This document shows, one piece after another, positions 55,082 through 62,230 of a DNA stretch of 64,000 nt. The notes under the pieces were generated by a model. The model had not been told where the DNA came from and made no database searches. It saw only the letters and a list, made by a program, of their open reading frames with translations. Made by a program: the position numbers and the translations under genes. Origin of the DNA: Clostridium sporogenes (GTDB lineage: Bacteria > Bacillota > Clostridia > Clostridiales > Clostridiaceae). The stretch is taken from assembly GCF_001020205.1 (NCBI RefSeq), contig NZ_CP011663.1, positions 1,984,001-2,048,000 of the forward strand, written 5' to 3'. Within the stretch, counting starts at the first letter, position 1; each line of letters opens with the position of its first letter.

Positions 55082-55243
55082 ATGCTAGAACTTTTAATAA
55101 AAGGAGCTTTTGTGATTTATATTATTAGTTTAATATTGAAACACAATCTTTTTATTTCCACTATAAAAATCAGAGTTAGATTTCTTGGTTTAGATATAGA
55201 AGTTGATAGCAAAGAGAAAAAGCACCCATCCTCCAAAGATTAG
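55082..55243 (+). CDS. 53-residue hydrophobic/basic peptide, copy A (candidate type I toxin)
   Basis: The peptide starts MLELLIKGAFVIYIISLILK, a membrane-inserting N-terminal segment, continues with IKIRVRFLGLDIEV and ends in the charged tail KEKKHPSSKD. ATG 55082 lies 11 bases after GGGGG; a TTG two codons upstream is an alternative start. It is nearly identical to copy B with six mostly conservative changes. A minus-strand terminator hairpin overlaps its stop codon. The size and membrane-plus-charged layout resemble type I toxins, but I do not recognise the family and toxicity is unproven. Confidence 0.65.
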   Translation: MLELLIKGAFVIYIISLILKHNLFISTIKIRVRFLGLDIEVDSKEKKHPSSKD

Positions 55244-55251
55244 TGCCTTTT
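55217..55251 (-). terminator. Minus-strand terminator inside the end of small gene A
   Basis: On the minus strand AAAAGGCAC pairs with GTGCTTTTT (one G-U pair) and is followed by CTCTTTGC. On the plus strand the same arms have an A-C mismatch, so the structure favours leftward transcription. It overlaps the last codons and stop of the peptide gene and would end an antisense RNA there. Confidence 0.6.
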
Positions 55252-55271
55252 CCCTTGTTTAACATATTTAT

Positions 55272-55300
55272 ATTTTAAAAATCCAATAGCCCTAAAACAA
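55272..55300 (-). promoter_or_regulatory. Possible minus-strand promoter downstream of small gene A
   Basis: On the minus strand TTGTTT (55300-55295) and TAAAAT (55277-55272) are 17 bases apart, placing a start point just before the terminator at 55217-55251. The transcript would be about 55-60 bases long and complementary to the 3' end of the peptide mRNA. The -10 box is poorer in copy B. Confidence 0.3.
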
Positions 55301-55400
55301 CACCATTAAAGTGGTAAGCAGTTGACCAAATAATAAATTTGGACTTTTGCTTAAAAACGTTCTAGGATCGGCTTAGTGTTCTCAGCACTGAGCCTTTTCT
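55285..55400 (+). ncRNA. Conserved structured RNA segment with plus-strand terminator, copy A
   Basis: Hairpins CCAT/GTGG (about 55303-55314), AAGCAG...TTGCTT with an inner CCAAAT/ATTTGG, and the terminator GGCTTAGTG-7-CACTGAGCC followed by TTTTCT (55370-55400) are all conserved in copy B. Differences between copies swap Watson-Crick pairs for G-U pairs on the plus strand in three of these stems; the CCAAAT stem is an exception. It may be the 3' UTR of the peptide mRNA or a separate small RNA. Confidence 0.5.
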
Positions 55401-55901
55401 AATTAGAATTTTTAAAAACTTAGTTTTAAAATTCTGTACTTCTCAGCTTGCCTGTGGATTTTACCTAATATATATTATAACAAAAATTATATAAAAATAA
55501 ACATAATAACTTAATTAATATAAATATTTTATAACCATAAATATTATATTCAAATACAGTACTTTCAGTACTATAAAAATTTAAAAATATGTTTAGTACT
55601 TTTTATTAATGACCCTAAACTTTATTTATTATAAACCCAAAGAAATTATTACACAAATTGAAAAAAATATCAGAAAATTTTTCAACTATCTTCCACTTAT
55701 CTAGGCATATATACTTGTAAATTTTTTATTGAGTATATATTTATATTAATTATTTTCTATGAAACATAGATTTTATATTATCATTATATGTTATTAAGAG
55801 TACTTTTTCAATAATTTTATTGTAAATATAATTAAATTATACATTAATGTGTATCTTATTACAATTTATATAATTGTTTTGTAATAATTGTAATATATAG
55901 A

Positions 55902-56255
55902 TTAGTCTGAAAGATCAAATATATACAAAGTTTCATCTTTTATCTCTTTAGATTTAATATCTACTATAGCTTTTAACGTATCTAGTGATGTTATTACTCC
56001 AAGATTTCTTTCAATGGCTGCTCTTCTTATGTGGAAAGCATCTCTTTTTGAATCATTACCTTTTGTAGGAGTGTTAACCACTAAATCCACTCAATCATTT
56101 TTAATTGTATCTATTATATTTATACACTTTTCTTTAAGCTTTCTAACCTGTTTAACTTTTATTCATTATATCTTTAAAAGCTCAGCTGTTTTAGAAATTG
56201 TTATAAACTTATATCCTAAGCTGTAAAGTTTTTTGCTATCGATAAAAATTCTTAA
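55902..56255 (-). pseudogene. carB: 3' remnant of carbamoyl-phosphate synthase large subunit (carB)
   Basis: The minus strand encodes the end of a CarB MGS-like regulatory domain: VVNTPTKGNDSKRDAFHIRR, then AAIERNLGVITSLDTLKA, ending at the stop at 55902. An in-frame stop precedes VDLVV at about 56088, and further upstream the homology (KVKQVRKLKEKCINIIDTIK, then LGYKFITISKTAELL) continues in a shifted frame, with another stop. Only ~110 of over 1000 codons remain. It lies between the two repeat units and is a decayed fragment with no sign of expression. Confidence 0.85.
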
Positions 56256-56451
56256 TAATTCAATATACTCTTACATTGTTAAAAATTTGTTTATTTTTTA
56301 ACCTATGACTATACTAGCTGGTAAAATTATGTTATACTATAAAAGTAAAAATTTTCAAGCTCCGTAGAAGTGGATGGCTACGGTGGTTGTACGTTTTCCG
56401 CCTTGGGCTATGGATGATTTCTCATTATAGCTTAAGGGGGTGGTATTGGAT

Positions 56452-56613
56452 ATGCTAGAACTTTTAATAAAAGGAGTTTTTGTTGTTTATATTATTAATT
56501 TAATATTAAAACACAACCTTTTTATTTCCAATATAAAAATCAAGGTTAGATTTCTTGGTTTAGATATAGAAGTTAATAGCAAAGAGAAAAAGCACCCATC
56601 CTCCAAAGATTAG
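56452..56613 (+). CDS. 53-residue hydrophobic/basic peptide, copy B (candidate type I toxin)
   Basis: Starts MLELLIKGVFVVYIINLILK and ends KEKKHPSSKD like copy A; differences are Ala-Val, Ile-Val, Ser-Asn, Thr-Asn, Arg-Lys and Asp-Asn. The ribosome binding site AAGGGGGTGG and its spacing are identical to copy A. The conservative substitutions suggest that the protein sequence is still under constraint. Membrane insertion is predicted from the hydrophobic N-terminus; function is not known. Confidence 0.65.
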   Translation: MLELLIKGVFVVYIINLILKHNLFISNIKIKVRFLGLDIEVNSKEKKHPSSKD

Positions 56614-56622
56614 TGCCCTTTT
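56587..56622 (-). terminator. Minus-strand terminator inside the end of small gene B
   Basis: On the minus strand AAAAGGGCAC and GTGCTTTTT form the same stem as in copy A with one extra G bulged, followed by CTCTTTGC. It overlaps the end and stop of small gene B. Confidence 0.5.
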
Positions 56623-56654
56623 CCTTGTTTAACATATTTATAAGTTAAAAATCC

Positions 56655-56770
56655 AATAGCCCTAAAACAACACCACTAAAGTGGGAAGCAGTTATACCAA
56701 ATGATAATTCGGATTTCTGCTTAAAAACGTTCTAGGATCGGCTTAGTGTTCTCAGCACTAAGCCTTTTCT
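56655..56770 (+). ncRNA. Conserved structured RNA segment with plus-strand terminator, copy B
   Basis: This copy has CCAC/GTGG, AAGCAG/CTGCTT and the perfect terminator stem GGCTTAGTG-7-CACTAAGCC (56740-56764) followed by TTTTCT. These stems are fully Watson-Crick here where copy A has G-U pairs. The inner CCAAAT/ATTCGG stem has one mismatch. It may be mRNA 3' UTR or an independent RNA. Confidence 0.5.
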
Positions 56771-57136
56771 AATTCGGATTTTAAAAAGCTTGTTTTAAAA
56801 AGTTTGTATTTTTCAGCTTAGGCATAAAATTTATCCAATTTATATTATATCAAAAAGTTTATAAAAATAAACATAATAATTCTATTAATATAAATATTTT
56901 ATCGCCATAAATAGTATATTCAAATACATTACTTTCAGTACTATAATAATTTAAAAATATATCACTCCTCTTTATTAATACCCTAAATTTTATTTATTAT
57001 AAATCTAATGTAATTATTACATAAATTCAAAAATATAAGAGAATTTTTATCAAATAATAAGTTTACAAAACTGGACATCAAAAGAGAAGAGATATATTTT
57101 ATATTGTGTTAAACTTTGAACTAAGGAGGTGATGAT

Positions 57137-57997
57137 ATGGAGTGGTTGAAGCAACTAAGCCAAGCAATTGATTACATAGAAAATAATCTAGAAGGTGATA
57201 TATCTTATGATAAAGCTGCAAAAATTGCTTGCTGTTCAACATATTATTTTCAGCGAATGTTTTCTTACGTAGCAGGTATTCCCCTATCTGATTATATTCG
57301 TCGTAGGAGAATGACAAAAGCTGCTTTTGAATTACAGGTAAGTGACACTAGAATCATGGATATTGGTTCAAAGTATGGTTATGTTTCTCCGACATCATTT
57401 AATCGTGCATTTCAAAATGTTCATGGTGTTGCACCAACTGCTGCTCGTATGGAAGGAACTTTATTAAACACTTATCCTCCTATTAGTTTTTCTATTAGCA
57501 TTACTGGAGGTGAAAGTATGAGATATAGAATTGAAAGAAAAAATCCTATTAAAATTGTAGGAATTAGAACTGCACTAAAAGAGTATATAGAAGAAAATTT
57601 TAAAATTGTTCCTTCTTTCTGGGATGAAATGTTAAAAAGCAATTTATTTTCACAAATTTGTAAATTAAATAATCAAAACCCTCATGGTATTTTAGGTGTA
57701 ACTGTGTATAAAAATCCTGAAGACATATATTATTATATTGCAGCAGCCACAGATGAACCTGTACCAGAAGGAATGGTGGAATTCAATATACCTGCAGCTA
57801 CATGGGTTATCTTTGAATGTAATGGGAATTTTAAAGATTCTATTCAAAGAATTTTTAAAAGGTTTCTCACAGAATGGCTTCCCTTTTCTGGATATGAATA
57901 TGCTAAGTTGCCGGATATAGAAATTTACCCTATTAGTGATCCCAAATTAAAAGGTGGACATTCGGAAGTATGGATTGCAGTTAAGAAGTCAACATAA
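57137..57997 (+). CDS. AraC-family transcriptional regulator with GyrI-like effector domain
   Basis: This 286-residue protein has an N-terminal AraC-type double helix-turn-helix (about 5-105: ACCSTYYFQRMFSYVAGI, RRRRMTKAAFELQ, KYGYVSPTSFNRAF) and a C-terminal GyrI-like small-molecule binding domain (about 130-286). The layout resembles Rob/BltR-like drug-responsive activators. AGGAGG lies eight bases before the ATG. A separate GyrI-like protein and an ABC exporter follow on the same strand, so it probably activates that exporter. Confidence 0.9.
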   Translation: MEWLKQLSQAIDYIENNLEGDISYDKAAKIACCSTYYFQRMFSYVAGIPLSDYIRRRRMTKAAFELQVSDTRIMDIGSKYGYVSPTSFNRAFQNVHGVAPTAARMEGTLLNTYPPISFSISITGGESMRYRIERKNPIKIVGIRTALKEYIEENFKIVPSFWDEMLKSNLFSQICKLNNQNPHGILGVTVYKNPEDIYYYIAAATDEPVPEGMVEFNIPAATWVIFECNGNFKDSIQRIFKRFLTEWLPFSGYEYAKLPDIEIYPISDPKLKGGHSEVWIAVKKST

Positions 57998-58023
57998 TAC
58001 AAATATATTTAGGAGGAAAATAA

Positions 58024-58482
58024 ATGAATTATAAAATTGAAATCAAGGATATTGAACCAATCAGGGTAGCTTTCATGGGATACAAAGGAGCTGTTAGCGG
58101 AGCATCAAAAGTGTTCCCTAACCTGTTTAAAGCCATACAAGGAAAAGTAAATGGTGCCCCTTTTTTCTGCTACTATGAAATGAATCCAGAAACTAAAATG
58201 GGAGAAATGGAATTATGTGTGCCTACTGCTGAAACTCCAAAGAGCAATGGTGTTACGGTAAAAGATATGCCACAAGTAAAGGCTGTTTGTGTTACACATG
58301 TGGGGTCTTATGAAACCATGCATTATGCATACGAAGCTATTAAGAACTATGCACAAGAAAACAATCTATCTTTACAACCTCCTCTTCGAGAAGTTTTTAT
58401 AAAAGGACCTGGAATGATATTAAAAGGAAATCCAAATAAATATATTACAGAAATAATATTCCCACTTAAAGAGGAGGAGTAA
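58024..58482 (+). CDS. GyrI-like small-molecule-binding protein
   Basis: This 152-residue protein is a stand-alone GyrI-like/AraC effector-binding domain (SOUL-like fold) with VAFMGYKGAVSGASKVF, FCYYEMNPET and REVFIKGPGMILKGNP. Such proteins bind hydrophobic compounds and may sequester toxins or drugs. It lies 26 bases after the AraC-family gene and one base before the ABC ATPase gene, so it belongs to that operon. Ligand unknown. Confidence 0.85.
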   Translation: MNYKIEIKDIEPIRVAFMGYKGAVSGASKVFPNLFKAIQGKVNGAPFFCYYEMNPETKMGEMELCVPTAETPKSNGVTVKDMPQVKAVCVTHVGSYETMHYAYEAIKNYAQENNLSLQPPLREVFIKGPGMILKGNPNKYITEIIFPLKEEE

Positions 58483-58483
58483 A

Positions 58484-59437
58484 ATGTTAGCAATTGGAGT
58501 TGACAAATTGGTTAAGCAGTACAAAAATGGTGTCAGAGCCTTAGATGACTTAAATTTAAAAGTAAATAATGGAGAAATCTTTTCTCTGTTAGGTCCCAAT
58601 GGCGCGGGAAAATCCTCTTTGATTAACATTTTGACAACCTTTTACAAACCCACATCTGGAAATGTAACAATTCTGGGTAAAGATTTATGCAAGAATCCTG
58701 ACTGGGTTCGTACACAAATTGCTTGTGTTGCACAGCATGTTTCTATTGATGAGCACCTGTCACTTATGGAAAACATGATATTTCAAAGCAGGCTGTATAA
58801 AGTAGATACGCAGGTAGCAAAAGAAAGAATCAATTCTTTGATTGACAGCTTTGAGCTTTCCAGGTATCGGAAGTATCCTACCGCATCCTATTCTGGCGGC
58901 ATAAAACGCAGACTGGATATTGCCATGAATATGGTATCAATGCCTAAAATTCTGTTTCTGGATGAGCCCACAGTGGGAATGGATATTGAGTCTAGAAAAG
59001 CCATGTGGAAAATGCTACTGAAAATACGAGATGAATATGGGACAACTATTTTTCTTACTACTCATTATCTTGAGGAGGCGGACCAGTTGAGTGATAGGAT
59101 TTGTATCATGAAAGATGGTAAGGAACTAGCTCAGGGAACACCTGGTAGCTTACGTAGTTATATTAGGCAAAATATGCTTCACATAACATTTCCCAGCATT
59201 CAGGAAATGAAAAAATATAAAGATTCCCTTAATAGCATGGGAGTCATTAAGTTTATTAATGTGCGAAATAATTCTGTTTTTTTAGGTGTAGATAACAGCA
59301 GAATAGCTCTTACAGTTGTTAATAAGTGGCTTTTAGATAATAAAGTGGATTTCAATGCAATCGAAATTGTAGAACCTAGTTTGGAAGATGTCTTCTTGTC
59401 ATTAACGGGTTCAGAGAACAATAGAGAGGAGGAATAA
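58484..59437 (+). CDS. ABC transporter ATP-binding protein (drug/ABC-2 exporter type)
   Basis: This 317-residue ATPase has Walker A GPNGAGKSS (about 39-47), signature YSGGIKRRLD, Walker B ILFLDEPTVGMD and the H-loop TTHYLEE. The C-terminal ~90 residues are the extension seen in DrrA-like exporters. It is followed by an ABC-2 permease. The codons include many G/C-ending triplets (GGC, CTG, GCG), unlike the AT-ending codons of genes around it, which suggests horizontal transfer of the exporter pair. Confidence 0.93.
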   Translation: MLAIGVDKLVKQYKNGVRALDDLNLKVNNGEIFSLLGPNGAGKSSLINILTTFYKPTSGNVTILGKDLCKNPDWVRTQIACVAQHVSIDEHLSLMENMIFQSRLYKVDTQVAKERINSLIDSFELSRYRKYPTASYSGGIKRRLDIAMNMVSMPKILFLDEPTVGMDIESRKAMWKMLLKIRDEYGTTIFLTTHYLEEADQLSDRICIMKDGKELAQGTPGSLRSYIRQNMLHITFPSIQEMKKYKDSLNSMGVIKFINVRNNSVFLGVDNSRIALTVVNKWLLDNKVDFNAIEIVEPSLEDVFLSLTGSENNREEE

Positions 59438-59439
59438 AG

Positions 59440-60189
59440 ATGCTAAATATTATGTGGAGAAATATGAAGTGGCGCCTAAAAAATCCAATTTCTATCCTAG
59501 TTACCATACTACAACCTCTTCTTTGGCTTGTTTTGTATAGTGCTGTGGCAAGTCAGACAATGCAAAATATGGGAGTTGGCAATTACACTGCTTTCGTTTT
59601 GCCCGGTATCATATTTCTCGTGATCTTTTCTGTTAGTTGTAGCGGTGGTATCATCAATTTCATTATGAAATCTAGTGGTAGCTTTTATAGAAATCTGATT
59701 GCACCTATGAGGCGAAGCTCAATTGTGCTTGGGCAAATGTTAGAAGTGATACTGGTTTCTTTTATGGAAATAGGGATTTTATTTGTTGTAAGTCTTTTTT
59801 TCTCAGTAAAGATATCATCCAGCATTACCGGAATTGTGCTCATTATACTGCTGATCTTTATGACAGCCTTCTTCCTGTCAGGGCTTGCCTATTTCATCAG
59901 CCTTTCTTTGCCAAATGAAGTAATATATGAGACAATTATGACTGCTATTATCCTGCCTATATTCTTTTTGAGCACAGCTCTTTTTCCTTTAGAAAATTTG
60001 TCTGGAGGTTTGGCTATAGCTGTGAAGCTCAATCCATTTACGTACATTATTAGTGCTCTGCGCAGTTTAATATTCGGAGAAATCATTGTGCTTTGGGACA
60101 TTCTGCCTGTCATACTGCTATTTGCAGTGTTGTGCTGTATTAGCTTTGCACTGGCAATATGGAGACTCAAAAAGGAAACTGCTCACTAA
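59440..60189 (+). CDS. ABC-2 type transporter permease
   Basis: This 249-residue membrane protein has about six transmembrane helices and the ABC-2 signature region (FFLSTALFPLENLSGGLAIA, then NPFTYIISALRSLIFGE). It pairs with the ATPase two bases upstream and likely exports a hydrophobic drug or toxin under control of the AraC regulator. Codon use is richer in G/C than its neighbours, like the ATPase. Confidence 0.92.
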   Translation: MLNIMWRNMKWRLKNPISILVTILQPLLWLVLYSAVASQTMQNMGVGNYTAFVLPGIIFLVIFSVSCSGGIINFIMKSSGSFYRNLIAPMRRSSIVLGQMLEVILVSFMEIGILFVVSLFFSVKISSSITGIVLIILLIFMTAFFLSGLAYFISLSLPNEVIYETIMTAIILPIFFLSTALFPLENLSGGLAIAVKLNPFTYIISALRSLIFGEIIVLWDILPVILLFAVLCCISFALAIWRLKKETAH

Positions 60190-60270
60190 TTGAGGTCATA
60201 ATATTTTTGTGAATACAGAATATAAATCTATAAGAAAGATAAGATATAAATTTCAAAGATATAAACAACA

Positions 60271-60304
60271 AAAAGTAGCTAGATTTGATAACTAGCTACT
60301 TTTC
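60271..60304. terminator. Bidirectional terminator between ABC permease and ABC-F genes
   Basis: AAAAGTAGCTAG-9-CTAGCTACTTTT forms a 12-bp perfect stem between the two convergent genes, with T-rich flanks in both directions. Confidence 0.85.
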
Positions 60305-60312
60305 TAGACTTA

Positions 60313-61869
60313 CTATACAATTTTAGTTGTCCAACTTTCACAATTCCAAGTTTCTGTTACTATATCTTCATAAAATTCTTTTTCGTGGCAAACTAAAAGT
60401 ATAGAACCTTTATATTCTTTTAATGCTCTTTTTAATTCTTCTTTGGCTTCCACATCTAAGTGGTTAGTAGGCTCATCTAATATTAGTATATTGGTTTCTC
60501 TATTTAGTATTTTACAAAGCCTTACCTTTGCTGCTTCTCCACCGGACAGTACTACTATTTTAGATTCTAATTGCTTAGTAGTTAATCCACATTTTGCTAG
60601 AGCAGCTCTTATTTCGTATTGAGTAAATACAGGGAACTCTTTCCACACTTCTTCTATACAGGTATTATAATTAGATTCTCTTTCTTCTTGTTCAAAATAT
60701 CCTATGTATTGATAATCACCTAGAGTAACATCCCCTTCCAATGGTTTTATAGCGCCTAATAAACTTTTTAGTAATGTAGTTTTTCCAAGACCATTGGCTC
60801 CTACTAAGGCTACCTTTTGTCCTCTTTCCATTTTTATATTTAAAGGTTTTGTTAAAGGTGAATCATAGCCTATAACTAAATCTTTAGTTTCAAATATAAC
60901 TTTTCCAGAAGCTCTAGCCTGTTTAAAATTAAATTCTGGCTTTGGTTTTTCTTTTGTAAGTTCTATTTTATCTATTTTATCTAATTTTTTTTGTCTAGAT
61001 CTTGCCATACCTACGGTGGAAACTCTTGCTTTATTTTTTGCTATAAAATCTTCTAGTTTTGATATTTCTGCCTGTTGTCTTTCATAGGCCGCCTCTAGTC
61101 GTTTCTTGTTTTCCTCATAAACTCTTCTAAATTCATTATAATCCCCTACGTAACGAGTAAGTCTTTTATTTTCTACATGATAAATTAAATTTATTACCTC
61201 ATTTAAAAATAGTATATCATGGGATATTAAAATAAAGGCATTTTCGTAGTTTTTAAGATAATTTTTAAGCCAATATATGTGATCTTCGTCTAAATAGTTT
61301 GTAGGCTCATCTAAAAGTAATATATCTGGATTTTCTAAAAGGAGTTTTGCTAGAAGTATTTTTGTTCTTTGTCCTCCAGATAAATCTGATACATCCTTAT
61401 CCAAACCTATGTCAGCAATACCAAGTCCCCTTGCTATTTCCTCTATTTTAGCATCTATTATGTAAAAATCATTATGATCTAACATATCCTGTATAGTAGC
61501 TGTTCTATTTAGCATTTTTTCCATTTCTTCCTGGGATACCTCTCCCATTTTCATGTATAAATCATTCATTTCTTTTTCAAGGTTAAATAAATAGTCAAAG
61601 GCTTCCCTCAAGACTTCTCTAATGGTTTTTCCCTTTGTAAGATTTAAATGCTGATCCATGTATCCTATTCTTACATCCTTTGCCCATTGAATTTTACCCT
61701 CATCTGGCATTAGTTTCCCTGTTATTATATTCATAAATGTAGACTTACCCTCTCCATTAGCTCCAATAAGTCCTACATGCTCTCCCTTTAAAAGTCTAAA
61801 GGATACTTCATCAAAAATAGCTCTGTCTCCAAATCCATGGCTAATATCCTTAACGGTTAATATACTCAT
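60313..61869 (-). CDS. ABC-F family ATPase
   Basis: This 518-residue protein has two ABC cassettes and no membrane segments. Cassette 1 has GANGEGKST, LSGGQRTKILLAKLL and LLLDEPTNYLD; cassette 2 has GANGLGKTT, LSGGEAAKVRLC and LILDEPTNHLD. The linker (about 240-310) is Lys/Glu/Arg-rich and helical. ABC-F proteins act on the ribosome in translation control or antibiotic protection; the linker type does not tell me which. It ends convergent with the ABC exporter. Confidence 0.92.
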   Translation of the reverse strand: MSILTVKDISHGFGDRAIFDEVSFRLLKGEHVGLIGANGEGKSTFMNIITGKLMPDEGKIQWAKDVRIGYMDQHLNLTKGKTIREVLREAFDYLFNLEKEMNDLYMKMGEVSQEEMEKMLNRTATIQDMLDHNDFYIIDAKIEEIARGLGIADIGLDKDVSDLSGGQRTKILLAKLLLENPDILLLDEPTNYLDEDHIYWLKNYLKNYENAFILISHDILFLNEVINLIYHVENKRLTRYVGDYNEFRRVYEENKKRLEAAYERQQAEISKLEDFIAKNKARVSTVGMARSRQKKLDKIDKIELTKEKPKPEFNFKQARASGKVIFETKDLVIGYDSPLTKPLNIKMERGQKVALVGANGLGKTTLLKSLLGAIKPLEGDVTLGDYQYIGYFEQEERESNYNTCIEEVWKEFPVFTQYEIRAALAKCGLTTKQLESKIVVLSGGEAAKVRLCKILNRETNILILDEPTNHLDVEAKEELKRALKEYKGSILLVCHEKEFYEDIVTETWNCESWTTKIV

Positions 61870-62230
61870 ATGTAAAAGTCCTCCTGAAAATATAATCTAA
61901 AATAAACTTTAATTTATAAATAAAGCCTTGTCAATAATTTATTTATAAATATAGATTTAATTTCTTCTTAGATATATTTTAAAAATTTTATTTGCAGAAG
62001 TATTAGAACACAAAATAAGAGAGCCTAAATATTTAAGATGAGGGGTAAAAAGGGATAAATAAAGGCTCTCTTATTTTTATATTATAAAACCTACAATAAA
62101 CTATATAATCTAATATAGGTTTCATATTTTAGGAAATTACTTTAAACTTATAACCGATTATAGTTTCAAACCATACTGACACTGGTTTTATTTGGTGTAT
62201 ATTAATGAAAAAATTTGTATTTATTTCATG
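61870..62230. other. 361-bp intergenic region between ABC-F and [FeFe] hydrogenase genes
   Basis: This region holds the promoter of the ABC-F gene and the terminator of the hydrogenase gene (62012-62077). The ABC-F leader is AT-rich; I see no attenuator of the kind that controls antibiotic-resistance ABC-F genes. No ORF. Confidence 0.4.
62012..62077 (-). terminator. Terminator after the [FeFe] hydrogenase gene, long loop
   Basis: AAAATAAGAGAGCCT (62012-62026) pairs perfectly with AGGCTCTCTTATTTT (62063-62077), a 15-bp stem with a 36-base loop. On the minus strand TTTT follows the stem. It is 150 bases after the hydrogenase stop. Confidence 0.6.

Larger units (their letters stand above)
54944..55682 (+). 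repeat. Repeat unit A of a duplicated small-peptide/RNA module (~740 bp)
   Basis: This segment is repeated at 56308-57047 in the same orientation, offset by about 1364 bases, with high identity over the leader, small ORF and downstream RNA and lower identity toward the right end. The unit contains a leader with hairpins (CGTAG/CTACG, GGTGG/CCACC), a 53-residue ORF, a minus-strand terminator at the ORF end, and a structured 3' segment ending in a plus-strand terminator. There is no transposase or terminal inverted repeat. Confidence 0.85.
56308..57047 (+). repeat. Repeat unit B of the small-peptide/RNA module (~740 bp)
   Basis: This unit matches 54944-55682 in direct orientation. All elements are in the same order: TATACTATAAAA box, leader hairpins, 53-residue ORF, minus-strand terminator, structured RNA and plus-strand terminator. 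The AT-rich tail after the last terminator, with ACTTTCAGTACTATAA, is also shared, so the duplication covered more than the gene itself. The AraC-family gene starts 90 bases later. Confidence 0.85.

Noticed and set aside
56014..56226. A 70-residue plus-strand ORF in the gene-poor region.
   Set aside because: It lies antisense to the carB remnant, whose protein homology is clear on the minus strand, and the ORF itself has no ribosome binding site.
54944..57047. The repeats as a CRISPR array or an insertion sequence.
   Set aside because: There are only two long units rather than short regular repeats, no cas genes, no transposase and no terminal inverted repeats.
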